Assembly: GCF_910596095.1 (NCBI RefSeq)
Contig: NC_056542.1
Location: forward strand, 30,076,957 to 30,140,956
Reading direction: 5' to 3'
Source of the DNA: Thunnus maccoyii
Lineage: Eukaryota; Chordata; Actinopteri; Scombriformes; Scombridae
DNA: 64,000 nucleotides
Shown here: positions 1-11,552 of the stretch, one piece after another
Layout of the letters: each line of letters opens with the position of its first letter
How positions within the stretch are numbered: position 1 is the stretch's first letter
Translations under genes and position numbers: made by a program
Notes under the pieces: generated by a model
The model's input: the letters and a program-made list of their open reading frames with translations, nothing else
The model's database searches: none
Told to the model about the DNA's origin: nothing

Positions 1-172
1 TCCACCGAAGCCACCAGAGCGGGTGACGGGTGAAACCTTTGCATCATTACTGTAGCGCCGCTGATGAGTCAACAGTAGAGTGCAGTAGTTTGATTGTAGT
101 GTGTAGCTGCTCTTCATACGATCCTCTTCTTTGCCCTTTCACTTCTCTTCCTCATGTCCCTCCATCCCTCAG

Positions 173-303
173 AGTGCAGTTCCTTCTCTCCTCCAGCAAC
201 AGTCATACTCCTCATACTCCTGTGCTTTGAGGGTCTCCTCTTCCTCATCTTCACCTCTGTGATGTTCGGCACCCAAGTCCACTCCATCTGTACCGACGAG
301 ACC
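173..303 (+). CDS. zdhhc3: zdhhc3 shared exon, last transmembrane helix
   Basis: The exon follows a CAG acceptor at 170-172 and ends before GTAAGT. The first two bases finish a glutamate codon, then 43 codons follow. Residues [20 protein letters not shown] form a long hydrophobic helix (TM4), followed by [14 protein letters not shown] on the cytosolic side. The next exon enters in phase 0. Confidence 0.93.
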
Positions 304-3300
304 GTAAGTGACCCATTTAGTGACCGACAAATCCCCCTCCTCTCCTTTTTATCTCCCTAATTCCCTCTGCGCTTCAAACCTCCCTGCTGCCTCCACCCTT
401 TGCTTTTTTAACATTAACGTGAACATCTTTGACGGTTAAAAGCCGAGTGAACGTCTCTCACTCTGCAGCCTGAGGTGGATAAGGTGCAACGAATTCTCTG
501 CAAGTCTTTGCTTTCACTGAAAACAATGGGTCTCATGCAAGAACGTTTGAATCCCTTTTTTTCTGTGAGGTTTGCTGATATGAGTGTTTCAAGTTGGATT
601 CAACAAACCTTCTTAAACTTGTTGCTTGCCTGGTGAATGTCACCTGTTCAGGAGGAGGAAAATAGTCAATAAACCTGAATAGTCATGTCAGGTGAGGTCA
701 TGTCTGCTCTGACTGTGGTCAAGTTTCCCAAAGAGTAAAAAGAAGAGTTTCCCACTGCAGCACTTCAAATCACACATTTAGCGGCATTAATTCACTCATA
801 TGTGTAATTTAACAACAAATCTGTTCATACGAGTTGTTCTTGCATGAGGCCTAATGTCTGAAATGCAAATAACCGTCAAAAACTCAGAGTAAGAAAGTGT
901 TTAATGTGTGTATAGTAGCAGTGCTGTGTTTTGAGGAATCACTGAATCCAAGCAGAAGTGATTTTTGAGAGCTCTGCTCGTAAAAACTCTGAAAGGTTTA
1001 TCCTGAAACTGTGACGTGCTGCTCTGATTCATTACCGCAAAGCTAATGTGATCAATCAATGACCTGCTGAGCTGAATCAGACAGAGACTGACGCAGCTCA
1101 CCTTGTTATCAATGTAGGTACTGCTGTAGATGTCAGTTTAAACTATCACCTCATTTATTAAACACATGGCCTTTGCTGTGTGATGTAGCTTTCTTTACAG
1201 GTTAGCATGGTGTCATATCAGTGATCAGAAGTGGATGAAATTCTCCTTTTTCAGGGTTCGAGTCAGCTGGAAACAACAAAAAGCAGTTAAATGAATGTTA
1301 ATTAGTAAGCTAGCTACAGCCAATATTCTCCTAGAACAGATTTTAATTTGGCACTCACCCTTATTTTGGCACTTACCTCAAAAGCACAATCTGTGATCTA
1401 AATGGAAACAAAAAGGTTGTCCCATCACCAACATTTAAAACATGTTGGAACCTGAATTGTCTGATGTAATTTTATGTGCAGGTGTCATTATTTAACCTGC
1501 AGGCTTTGAAGGTGTCTTACTTTGTTTAGGCAAAACAAATCCACCAATCTGCTCATAAGGTTTCACTCTTTGCTAATAGTGGTTATAGTGTCAAACCACT
1601 ATGTGCTGAACTTAAAAGACAGAAATGTATTTTTATAATCAAATGAAAGTTACATCATGTATCAGTGAAAGAAGGAATCAGTATCCTTTTATGAAGTTTG
1701 GTGTCATCCTAAAATCATTCAGCCTGGTGTGCCTGTGTATCGTAGCTCACCAAACCAAACTCCTTTTCCTACTTTGAGCTTCTTTTTGTCTGCAACTCTA
1801 GGTCAGAGACATGGGAGGCATTTTATTATTTAATTAAAGAGAGTGGGGTTTGATATATTGAGGACCGTATAAAACACGGGGAACATAAGCAACTATATTA
1901 TCTTTGAAGAGAAATCACTTCAGGGCCGAAGTGATTCTCAGTAATTCTCAAGAAAAGATTGATTTTTTTTTTTCATATTTAGTGAGTTAAAAGAAAAAAT
2001 TGGTATTTGGAATTTGGTTTGTGATTATTGACTGGATCGCACAAAAGCACACCAACTGAAGTTTGGTTGTCTCTCGTTTTCAGGGCATAGAGCAGTTGAA
2101 AAAGGAAGAGAGAAGATGGGCTAAAAAAACTAAGTGGATGAACATGAGGGCGGTATTCGGACACCCTTTCTCCTTATTGTGGTTTAGCCCCTTCTCCACC
2201 CCTGACCACGGGAAGGCTGAGACCTACCAGTATGTGGTGTGAGAGGTGACGCAGGGAACAAGGCGGCCGGGTCAGAACCAAAGTGGGAAGCCCAGCCCAG
2301 CCCCCACTGAGCTCAGCTATGGCAGTCTGTCGCTCCCAGTGCTGAACACGATTTACTTTGCATCTCCCACACTAGCCATGGACAGCTTTTCATCTGCTTT
2401 TTGTGTTGCCAACTAAGTGCGCTATACGTTTATTTTTGTGTTGCCTTCAGTAAGTCGAGTTGCAGAGAAAAAGAAACACTTTCAGTTTGTGATCCTGTTT
2501 GCAAACACTGTGATGAATCTGTTTTTTTCTGAGCTATTTCTTCTATTTTTCTTGTTTGTATCAGGAAGCTCTTTTCTTGCTCTGTGTTTACTCTTTCTTT
2601 TCTTAAAGGGTTAAGGGCAGATAAATTACAAAAAAACCCTTCTTATTCACACTTATTTTCTCACTTATATGTGGTGGTGTCTGGGCATGCAGGTAGTTCG
2701 GTCTTTTGGTGTCCAGGTTTTCGATATCTACCCTGAAACCTCTGCTTCCAGCCGATACAGTAAATACCCTGTAAAACCAGAATTAATGTAATTACCTCCG
2801 TACAGCGACATCTGAGGAACATTTAAATAAGATGAGTGTGAAAAAATAAAGACAACCAACCATATACTTATACATACACAGCAGAAACATACGTATCTAT
2901 GGATGACTTTAGTATATAGTCCTGTTGTTTTAGACAACTGTAATTCCAGTTCCACAAACTTGATTCCTTCCAGCTCTATCGTACTGTGGTGGCAGAAGTC
3001 ATATTAGAGACACATATCTGCATGGCCAGATACCACTAGAGGTCTTTTTTGTAATTTTTGGTGAATTGACCCTTTAAATCTTCCTCTTGTCAGACAGTAG
3101 TCAGTAGTGTGTTCCAGACGTGGACAAAATAAACCTTTTTTTTAAATGGTCTCCACCAGAATGGTCAGATTGAGGAAGAACAATGTAGTCCTCGTAGAAG
3201 CCATTCTGCAAACAGATCCGTTTAAGGCTGACCCCTTTAAATGGTGCCAAATACAGCACGTAAAGGAACAGTTTGCCATCATTATTGTGGCCATTTAGTC

Positions 3301-4222
3301 AATTAAGATTGTGAAGATATTTTAAATACACACAAGTTGCCAAAAAAGGTAATGCTGCTTACAGTCAAGTGTTCCTTTTTTTAAAGTGTTGCATTTGAGC
3401 CTTTGAAGTATCCCTTTGACAAAATTACTGTACATGCAAGGCAAAAAGGTTTTGTCATGTTTTAAAATACTGAAATGCCTTCATGTTGCCCAAGTGTGGA
3501 ACATTCTCCCTGATTCCTCTCTGATACATGCTTGACACGAACAAAGCTGTCGTTACAGGAAAGAAATGTATTATATATATATATTTTTTTTTTTGCCAAA
3601 ACAAACTAGAAAGCAGAATCGGTCCCTAAATTTGCCAGCGTGTTTCAGCCGTGGCAAATGCTCAATGAAGAAGTGAAATGGTTTCAGTTAGTATTATCAT
3701 CCACCTCGACTTGTCTTTCAACTAGAAAACATGTTAGAATGTAACATAGTTTCAGGGCCACAACTAAAGATTATTTTCATTATTGAATTATTTGCTGATT
3801 ATTTTCTTGATTAATTGATTCATCCTCTCGTCTATGAAATACCAGAACATTACCCTGACATGCCAGATGGTTTGTTACACAGAACCATCTGAGAAGTTGT
3901 CCTTGGAAACTGTTTGGGGAAAAAGGGCAGGCACTTTCAAAAACTACTTTGCAGGTGATTGGATGAACCATCTGTCTGTCACCGTCTCACCTTGTGAGGC
4001 AGCTGGATTCAAAAGATCACGTGAGAATCAGCAAATAATCTGCATTTTAGCTTAAAAAATTACTCAAAACAATCATTTGATAATTAAAATAGTTGCTGAA
4101 TAATTTCCTGTTGAACGACAAAGGAACTAATTGTTTCAGCTCTAATATGTTCATTCTCCTTTTTGCAAAGAAAGAATTGCCCCAACCCCCCCCCCATTAC
4201 CACCCACAGTAACACCAGTGCT

Positions 4223-4259
<37 letters not shown>

Positions 4260-6914
4260 TGTGCGTGTGTGTGCGTGCATGAACACTTGACAGTGAAACA
4301 GCCCCAGTGCTCTCAACCCGAGTGGTGTTTTTGATGTTGTGAGCACGTGCCAAATTCAATCATGATTGTTTGGGAAAGCTTTGATGTGAAATTCTTTAAA
4401 AGGGACACTGGCTCTGTTTTTAAAATTTTCCTTGCTGGAGAAAATTTGCTGGAGTCAAAGGGAAGCAACCTATAAAATGTTAGCTCTGCATACAGCGGAT
4501 ATTAGCTGGACTGTATTCCTGCACTATTCCAGACTACTTCAAAGCATTTAACAAAGTATTAACTTTTACCATTCACATTTACACAAGTACTAAAATGGCT
4601 AATTTGCAATTTGTATTTCATCATTTTAAGATTTGATCCCGTTCTGAAGTGTGCATTTTATTCTTCTATTCTTTGTTTACATGATATCGTATGTATCTTT
4701 TGTTATCTGAATGCATGGTACAGGTGAAGGCTAGTTTAGTATTGTATGTGAAACACTGCTGGTATGATGGTGCCAAGTCTCGCTGGTGAGAGTGAAGGTG
4801 GAGGTGATTTGTTTTTTACAGAAATTTTAATTCTTTCTAAATATTCTGAAGATATTTCAGCACATGCGCAGAGAATAAATACTTCTCAGTTGCAATGCAA
4901 AAACCGTGTTTGCTTGCTTTTTTGGGTGTATTTTTTTTCCTTTGATTGTTGAGGGCCTGCTATGCTAATGTGTGTTTTCCTCTCAATTATTTATGTTCAA
5001 ATAATGTTAAAGAAAAGGTTTTCAGTCCCTCTCTCACTTGTCTCTCACACCCTGCGTTGTTAAAATTTCACTCTGTCCTTGTCTTTCATTCTATTCCCAC
5101 TTCGCCATCTGTAATCTGCTTCTCTCCCGTGCAATGTTCTCTCCACACTCATTGCATTTGCTTTGGTTGATAACTCACTCTGCCAAAAGCTTTCTGAAGC
5201 AGACAACTCTTAATTATCTTGACAGAGGTAAGCTTGCAACAGAGGTCACATTAGCTGTCCCATCCAGCTTAATACATCACAAGCATGCAGATTTCAATCG
5301 GAAGAGCAAACTCCTTCGCTTTCATTTATTTTTTGCTGTTTCAGATTCAACCAAACATAATGAATGAATGAGTGAGCTCTGTGTGTAATACAATGCATGC
5401 ACTGTTTTTCACCATCTGCTTCTTCCTTTTTTTCTTTTTTAAAGGTGCATGTTACTGTCATTTTGTACAGTGTTAATTAAATCTTGGGTATGTTTCTTAG
5501 AAAGCAAATGAATTATAACATAGATTATATTAACATATATTTAAATGATATTTGAAAAAATACAAAACTATCTTAACAATAGTCACATCTCATATGTATG
5601 ATGAGAGTTATTGGTCCCTGTAACTATTCCTGTCCAATGGATGCAAAGAGATCCCTTCACAGCTACACAGTATAGGCCAGCAGACAAAATCCACCGTCCT
5701 TGTTTTGTTAAAAAGTGTTCCAAAGTTCAGCTGAAGCAAATATGAGTGTCTAGTCTGAAAAATGAATGAGAACCTTTGAATCAATTTGAATTGATTTGAT
5801 CACAACTCGTGCTGCCAAATCTGAAAATATGTAACTTCTCAGATGGTTTGGTGTCATTTTGATGATTAGCCATTCAGAACAGCTCGCTAGTTTCCACCAT
5901 TTTTGTGTTAGCAAAGAAAACAGTTGTGTAGCTTACTGAGGGCAACAGGGCATTTAGTAGATCAGAGTGACAGCCACTGCCAGAGTACATGGCCCATGGT
6001 TGTTCAAATCTTGAATAAAAAGTGACAGCCCTAGTATCTTCCAAAGTTTCAGTCCTTTTAGTACAAAATTCCCTCTTTGTGTTTCCTTGCTAAGCCGTGG
6101 CAGACCATGTAGGTTTGTTGCCGGTGTTGTCTCCTTCCCCGTTGATTTGTTGCCCCTCACTTAGCTCTAACTTCAGCCAGTCATGTGTGACACCAAACCA
6201 TAACCTAATATTAACCTTAATGAACCTAAAGACCCCTTACACGCATCTTATAAGACATTAAGAATACTCAGCTTTGAATAATAATGTGTCTGATATGGTC
6301 TTTCCATAAAAAAAGTTGAACTACTTTGTTTAATTCAATCTACTCCTCAATCTCGATCTTTGTGTTTAGTAATAATTAGCAAATGTTAGAGCTTCTAGCG
6401 TGGTTGTTGACTCTTAGTTTTGTTGCACAGAACAAGGACAGTAGATTACGTCATGGCCATTATGGACAGGAGGAATGATTACAGCAACCAACTCTTTCAT
6501 CATACAGCAAATGAGTATTATATTAAAACAGACCATCTGGACATCCTTAGTCTGCTTTGTGTCTGAGAACCTGGCCCAAAGAGCAAACCATAGTGTGTTT
6601 TTTGCAGTTTTCGTACTGTTGCCACCTTTGTGTCATAGTTGCTGCATGCAGATGACAGATGGTTCAACTCCTTTCACCTCAGACCCTTATTGTTCAATCT
6701 TCCGCAGGGGATCGAGCGTCTGAAGGGAGAGACGGGGAAATGGGGGAAGGTGCCATGTTGGGAAGCCATGCAGATGGCGTTCGGTGGCCCGTTCTCCCTG
6801 TCCTGGTGTAGCCCCTTCACAGGGCTGAGCTGCAAGAAGAGCTCTTCGGACCACATCGCCATCCCGCAGGGGGAGATCATCGAGGAGGACGTCATAGAGA
6901 TTCCACTTAACTAG
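173..6914 (+). CDS. zdhhc3: zdhhc3, 3' part: Golgi palmitoyltransferase with two alternative last exons
   Basis: ZDHHC3 (GODZ) moves a palmitoyl group from a catalytic DHHC cysteine to cysteines of membrane proteins, mainly at the Golgi. Only the C-terminal end lies here; the DHHC cysteine-rich domain and the first three helices are upstream of the window. One shared exon (173-303) encodes the last transmembrane helix and ends in TDET. Two downstream exons, 2084-2242 and 6708-6914, both begin with a GIE triplet in phase 0 after a good acceptor, so each can complete the TTxE-like tetrad as TGIE. The first tail ends in QYVV and matches the remembered vertebrate ZDHHC3 tail closely, which decides ZDHHC3 over its paralogue ZDHHC7. 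The second tail is longer and acidic. The a or b fish paralogue is not decided. Confidence 0.93.
304..2083 (+). other. zdhhc3: zdhhc3 intron between the shared and proximal tail exons
   Basis: The stretch starts GTAAGT and ends TTTTCAG. It is AT-rich unique-looking sequence. I see no coding exon, RNA gene or clear mobile element in it. Confidence 0.75.
2084..2242 (+). CDS. zdhhc3: zdhhc3 proximal alternative last exon (tail ending QYVV)
   Basis: The exon follows a T-rich tract and TTTTCAG and encodes 52 residues then TGA. It starts [12 protein letters not shown] and contains NMRAVFG, which keeps the conserved asparagine of the PaCCT motif of DHHC enzymes. The end is YQYVV, with tyrosine at -2 and valine at 0, the pattern of a class II PDZ ligand; that role is inferred. 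AATAAA hexamers at 2845-2850 and 3128-3133 could end this form. Confidence 0.93.
   Translation, partial: GIEQLKKEERRWAKKTKWMNMRAVFGHPFSLLWFSPFSTPDHGKAETYQYVV
2845..2850 (+). other. candidate poly(A) signal, proximal zdhhc3 form
   Basis: An AATAAA hexamer sits about 600 bp after the proximal stop codon. A second one is at 3128-3133. Which is used cannot be told from sequence. Confidence 0.4.
3753..4145 (+). repeat. diverged MITE-like repeat (GGGCTGCAACTAA family)
   Basis: The left end reads CAGGGCCACAACTAAAGATT and the right end reads AACTAATTGTTTCAGCTCTA. These ends match those of the fuller copy at 29629-29956, and both hold ATTATTTTCATTAT just inside the left end. Its middle differs. The family resembles the short terminal-inverted-repeat elements abundant in fish. 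Confidence 0.6.
4226..4277 (+). repeat. (GT)n microsatellite with GC interruptions
   Basis: About 26 GT-type units, interrupted by GCGC and GC steps at the right end. It makes the overlapping minus-strand reading frame rich in Thr-His, which is an artefact. Confidence 0.9.
6708..6914 (+). CDS. zdhhc3: zdhhc3 distal alternative last exon (longer acidic tail)
   Basis: The exon follows CCGCAG and encodes 68 residues then TAG. Its first part (GIERLK, tryptophan-rich middle, [13 protein letters not shown]) aligns without large gaps to the proximal exon, so the two look like an old exon duplication. The GIERLK and FGGP words are closer to the ZDHHC7 tail than to the proximal ZDHHC3 tail. The PaCCT asparagine is replaced by alanine (AMQMAFG). 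The end is rich in acidic residues and isoleucine ([13 protein letters not shown]) and lacks QYVV. Use in real transcripts is inferred from intact frame, phase and acceptor. Confidence 0.88.
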   Translation, partial: GIERLKGETGKWGKVPCWEAMQMAFGGPFSLSWCSPFTGLSCKKSSSDHIAIPQGEIIEEDVIEIPLN

Positions 6915-7203
6915 TGCTGGATGCAGTCAGGCAGACATTTTCTCAGTCTGGCAGCGCTTCACTACGGCTGGGCAAGCACACCAGACTTTTTCAGGGCTTT
7001 CTAAATGGCGAAAAACCACCCAGAATTGGATTTTTATTTATATTTTTTATCTGAGAGATTTTTTTTATCTATACAAAAAAAATCACATTGGACATCTTCA
7101 CTATATGTCCCAGTGTCAATGTAGCCATTTGTAAGCTGTACAGGGCAGCAAACCTAGATTTTGAGAATACTTTTACCAAACCTAAGTATCTTGGCTCTCT
7201 TTG

Positions 7204-7579
7204 AAGGACCAGTGTGTAAGATTTGGTGGCATCTAGTGGTGAGGTTGCAGTTTGCAACCAAATGAATACACCTCCCCCTCCCCTTCCAAGCATGTAGGAG
7301 AACCTACAGTGGCTGCGAAACTTGCAAAAAACGTGAAAGGCCCTCTTTAGAGCCAGTGTTTGGTTTGTCCGTCCTGGGCTACTGTAGAAACATGGTAGTG
7401 CAATATGGCAGTCTCCGTGGAAGAGGACCTGCTCCTTATGTAGATATAAAGGGCTCATTCTAAGGTATCGAAAACACAATTATTCTCATTTTCAGGTGAT
7501 TATACACTAATTATAACATACTTATGAATATTATATTCTATTTCTGCCAATAGAGCCCCCTAAATCACACTGGTCCTTT
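7204..7579 (+). mobile_element. short terminal-inverted-repeat element in the zdhhc3 distal 3' UTR
   Basis: The left end AAGGACCAGTGTG is mirrored by CACACTGGTCCTT at the right end, so the ends are inverted repeats. The inner sequence includes GGCATCTAGTGGTGAGG followed by GTTGCAGTTTGCAACC. It has no coding capacity. A 64-bp partial copy in the opposite orientation is at about 52383-52449. It belongs to a dispersed family common in fish, class not determined. Confidence 0.7.
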
Positions 7580-8220
7580 AAATGTACCGTCATTGCACAC
7601 ACACAATAAAAGGGGAGTATAACACCATGTGGAAATGATCTCATACTACGTAACTCATGTTACCAAACCTTTAGTATTTTTCTGAAATCTTTGTGTAATA
7701 GAACTGGAGCAAAGGAGCTGGAAGGATTCAGATTATGTTTCTGCAACACAACCAAAGTGTTTCCTACTCAAGTAGCTGAGAAAGCATCTCATTGAGGTGC
7801 CTCAGGAGAACACCACTGTAGCAGTAATCTGACACTGAAGCATGAGCAGTTTACTTTCAACCACTTTTCTGTCTTTGCTTCCTTTTTCATGAGGATTTAA
7901 ATTCACCTTGTGCCTTATCTGTCCCAACGAGCAAACGTTTAAATGTGACACACAGTTTTGGGGGAGGGACTTTGTGAGATTATTATATTATTCAACTACT
8001 CATCTTTCCATTTTTGGTATCTGTGTCTGAAGTTTCATCTTTGTCACTCTATTGCACATATGGAAAATGAACAGTGACTGTAGCGTGAAAAGGCTGCTGG
8101 ATAAGGGCTTTTACCTGCTAAATGGGTGCTGGATATCATGGGACCACTCATGTTTTATTATGTTTACATCATCTTAACAAACTGTTGAATCATTTTGTGG
8201 GTTTCATTTTTAAATTCTAA

Positions 8221-8226
8221 AATAAA
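8221..8226 (+). other. candidate poly(A) signal, distal zdhhc3 form
   Basis: AATAAA about 1.3 kb after the distal stop codon. If used, the inverted-repeat element at 7204-7579 is part of the mRNA. Confidence 0.4.
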
Positions 8227-9716
8227 TCATATCTGTACATTACAAGTGCTTTGTTAATCATCATTGAAGAAACAGTATTGAATAAGTGGTAATTTATTTT
8301 TTTACAAACTCATCTGCACAGTTTTACAGTTCAAAATATGTTTATAGTAGAATTGAAAACTTGGCAGAGCCTTTGTTGAGAGCGGCTTTGAATTGATGAC
8401 TTTAGACAAATTAAAGCATAGGCCCACATTTTTTCCCCCCAAGTCTATCGTAATAAAATACCTGCATACCCATATTACATTGACAGAGTTATTGGTTGAT
8501 GTAATAATTCCTCCTTTTCTACCGTGGCTGTGAAATATGCATTCCCAACCTGCCTCCAATGTAAGTGAGAGGGGACTAAATCCAGCTTTTGTTCTGTGTA
8601 AAAAAGCCTCACATTAGCATTAGCTGAACTTTAGAATGAAGGACTAGACTTTGTCCCTCATCACTAACGTTGGTATCATGTTAGGAAGGGATCTCTACAT
8701 GTAGTCATGTGATTATTGTTTCATGACAGACTTGAAAAAATGTGAACCTATCCTTTCAGTCTGACATTCCTGGCCTGTAAGAAAACTTTACCGACAGTAC
8801 TCAAAAAATACTCCATTTGTGTGTCCATCAAGTGTCTTCTTATACATAATACAAACTTTCTGAAAACAGTTTGAGTGACATCAAACTCATACATAATATA
8901 CATATCAATCATAAAGTTTGTAAATCATAGCATTCCTGTTTCTTTGCAGGGGTGTGGTCAGAATACATGAATAAAGCTGCAAAAAGCGTTTCTGAGGATC
9001 CAAGCAAGAAGGCATTAAGCAGAATACATTGCACACAGGCACAACAAGAACCTGTGTACTTAGGAATTTGGATCATAGCTGGAGATAACACGCTTGTCTA
9101 CACTGACAGCCAAACAATCTGCAATAAATTACCGGAGTGTTCTGACAGAGCAGCAGGAATGTTTGAAGCATTCTCTCAGAGGAGAAAAGAAGACTGTACA
9201 CTTAGCTTCAGATTTAATGATGTAACCAAGCTCTCGCTCCTTTTTTGCCCTGATGAAGGTCCACTGAGGCAAAGCTTGGCTTTATCATTAAATACCTGAG
9301 TTAGAGCCAAGTGTACACAGTCTTCTTTTATTAGATTTTTGGCATGTATTGCTGTCTACCACATTGTCATTATCACCACCAGATGGTGCCAAAGTCCAAA
9401 TGTCAGATCTTTCACATAGCAACTTTAAATAAAGCAGGCATTTAATACAGAATTTCCCTCTCTTTATGTGTGATTTTGGCAGAGTAGGTGTTGCTCTACT
9501 TGTTATACCATAAACTATGTGGTGTTTGAGTCCTCTAATGTATTTGGTCAGTATAAAATAAATTAAGTCAAGTTCATCATGTCTTGGGTGAGAAAGAGGG
9601 AAAAAAGTATCATGAATATTTAGAATAAAGACCTTGTGTTGATGTTTTCTGAGATGCTTCCCATGAAATGGTTCAGAAGTGAAAAAAAATTGCAAGTCTA
9701 GTTGACTCAAACAATC

Positions 9717-9722
9717 TTTATT
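9717..9722 (-). other. candidate poly(A) signal of tmem42
   Basis: Plus-strand TTTATT reads AATAAA on the minus strand, about 406 bp beyond the tmem42 stop. Spacing is normal for a short 3' UTR. Confidence 0.5.
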
Positions 9723-10127
9723 TCACCAGCATGTTCAGCTTTTTCACATTTGTTCCTTTGTTACTTGAGCATCCAGCTTGCTGGTGAAGTAGCAACAGCA
9801 CACTCCTCTTCAAAGTTTCAAAAGTAAAAGGTCCACGTCAAGTAAAAAAACTTCAAAATAGCCACCAAACTTATTGTGCGACACTGACTGTACTGTATTA
9901 ATAAAGCTCATCATTATTCATGGAATTCAGGAGAAAACTGTTCAACAGGTAGAGGGTTGTGCAACACAACCACTGTTTTAATTGCACTTAAGACACTGAT
10001 TTACCTCTTTTTATCAGCAACATTTCTTCCTTTTCGGTGCCTGAGAAGGAGGCCCAGAGGAAGCTGTACCACAGGTTGTTGTGACTGAGGAGCAGCGTCT
10101 GCACGCTTGTGATCAGCCAAAGCTACA

Positions 10128-10271
10128 TTACTTGTCCTTTCTGCCCTCCTCCTGTGGCAGGGTCTGAGGTGTGGATCCATGAAGCACCAGCAGCCCACAC
10201 AGAGTGAGAGAGATGCCCACCCACCATAGAACTGCATGGGTCTCTCCAAAAATCACCCTCCCCAGTACAGC
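10128..10271 (-). CDS. tmem42: tmem42 exon 3 and stop
   Basis: 47 codons then TAA, after a TGTCCAG acceptor. It holds the end of helix 3 (AVLGRVIFGE), helix 4 (AVLWWVGISLTLCGLLVLHG) and a polar C-terminus ending EEGRKDK. The tail is basic and acidic mixed with no sorting motif I recognise. Confidence 0.92.
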   Translation of the reverse strand, partial: AVLGRVIFGETHAVLWWVGISLTLCGLLVLHGSTPQTLPQEEGRKDK

Positions 10272-11552
10272 CTGGACACACAAACAAAAAAGAGACTCGC
10301 TGTAAAATGAAGACGCATGCTTTCACTAAAACTTTCTGCTGTGAAGTACAGAATTTCTGTTCACTGTCACACTACTGTTCAAAATAAAACAACGAGAGGG
10401 TGAATACTTGAGCACCATAGGACATTTCGAAGAGCTTACTGAGGAGATGAAGTTGGATGCGGTGGTGGTGACGGTGGCCCTGGCTGATGAGGAGCAGTGC
10501 CGGAGAGCCTTGGAGAAGAAGGTCCACATGACAGCATTGCAGGTGAACAGCAGGCCTCCACACACCAGCCGCAGGGGGATGTGGAGCTACAAACAGGTGA
10601 AATGAGAGAGCAGCAGTCAGCTCATGGCAACAGATGGGTAACAAATTAAAGGAAAATAAAGTGTAGTGAGGTGTTCAGAATAGCTTCAATGCTTCTTTAC
10701 TTAGGCCATTAACTTATGATTCTCATCATCATTTCCACTCTTAAATGTACTGGAACTACCAGGTGGTATTAAAAAAAAAAAATCAAAATTGATGCAGCAC
10801 ATCCAGAGATATTGTTTTTTTTTATTTCATTAATTCTTCTTGCTTGTCAAAACCTGGCACCTACATTACCCACAAGCCAACATGACTCGATTCACTGGAC
10901 TGTACAGATTTGGGTGTAATGTTCCTCCATGAGTGACGTCACTTGAGGCAATTTATCAAATTTCGTGCAGCTCCCTCTGGAGCCATAAAAGGCTTTTTAC
11001 TACTTTTTTCGCATATGCAGTAGTACTCCCCAAGAACTGTAAACACACTGAGATGTGTAAAATCTGTGGAGTTCCCCTTTAACCACAATCCATGTATATG
11101 TGGTGCCATTCATTCAATCATTCAGGTCTTTTTAACAGCGGACAGGGATGGCAGGAAAAGCACAGGTGCATCTAATGACATTAATTAAGGCTTAGTACCT
11201 TTCGGAAGCTTACTTCAGCGTCGTGTTGTACAGGAACAAGTTCACAAAAAAGGAGCTTCTGAACCCATTATTTAGACATTATACATGAGCACACATTGGC
11301 CCTGGCCCCTAAAACATTTAAAGGGAATTTCTCAGTCTTCGACCTGGAGGAAAAAGAAAGGACACAGTCTTAAAAAAGGACGTAGTGACAAACAGAAGTT
11401 AGTCTCACCCAGGTACAGCAGGTTGCGGCTTCTGTCAGCGCTGCCTCACACATCTCCTTCAGGTAGTCCGCACCGACTGACAGCTTGGCACACAAAGAGG
11501 CAGCGGCACCCAAACACCCCGCTAACAACGCGTAAAATGACCCCGAAATCAT
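10128..11552 (-). CDS. tmem42: tmem42, complete three-exon coding region, four-helix membrane protein
   Basis: TMEM42 is a small multi-pass protein of the DMT/EamA-like fold whose substrate is unknown. Exons 11409-11552, 10440-10586 and 10128-10271 give 144 residues, all in phase 0. Four hydrophobic helices are visible at about residues 7-27, 54-71, 80-104 and 112-130. The words VMWTFFSKAL, TVTTTASNFISS and VLWWVGISLTLCGL match the remembered human TMEM42 in order. It is about 15 residues shorter than human (159), at the N-terminus. The ATG at 11552 is the only in-frame start after an upstream in-frame stop. The gene is head to head with kiaa1143, as expected for a shared promoter. Confidence 0.92.
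10440..10586 (-). CDS. tmem42: tmem42 exon 2
   Basis: 49 codons between a GTTTGTAG acceptor and a GTAAGC donor. It carries helix 2 (VCGGLLFTCNAVMWTFF) and the first half of helix 3 (ATVTTTASNFISS). Confidence 0.92.
10900..11090. repeat. probable dispersed-repeat fragment in tmem42 intron 1
   Basis: The end GTGTAAAATCTGTGGAGTTC followed by CCCTTTAA resembles the end of another stretch at about 21,842-21,874 (GTGTAAAAGTTGGTGGACTG then CCCCTTTAA). This suggests two fragments of one family. Class unknown. Confidence 0.4.
11409..11552 (-). CDS. tmem42: tmem42 exon 1 (coding part)
   Basis: 48 codons from ATG to the donor GTGAGA. It encodes MISGSFYALLAGCLGAAAS and the rest of helix 1 plus a short polar loop ending TCCTW. 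The start has G at -3. A 14-codon upstream frame ends on this ATG (separate entry). Confidence 0.9.

Larger units (their letters stand above)
2243..6707 (+). other. zdhhc3: 3' UTR of the proximal zdhhc3 form, and intron for the distal form
   Basis: After the TGA at 2240-2242 come possible poly(A) hexamers at 2845-2850 and 3128-3133. A dispersed repeat lies at 3753-4145 and a GT microsatellite at about 4226-4277. No further coding exon is seen. For transcripts using the distal exon the whole stretch is spliced out with 304-2083. Confidence 0.65.
6915..10127. other. zdhhc3 distal 3' UTR and the tail-to-tail gap to tmem42
   Basis: zdhhc3 (plus) and tmem42 (minus) point toward each other here. 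The stretch holds an inverted-repeat element (7204-7579), an AATAAA at 8221-8226 usable by zdhhc3, and a minus-strand AATAAA at 9717-9722 usable by tmem42. No additional gene is seen. Confidence 0.7.

Noticed and set aside
4084..4359. 91-codon minus-strand frame with Thr-His repeats
   Set aside because: A product of the GT microsatellite at 4226-4277.
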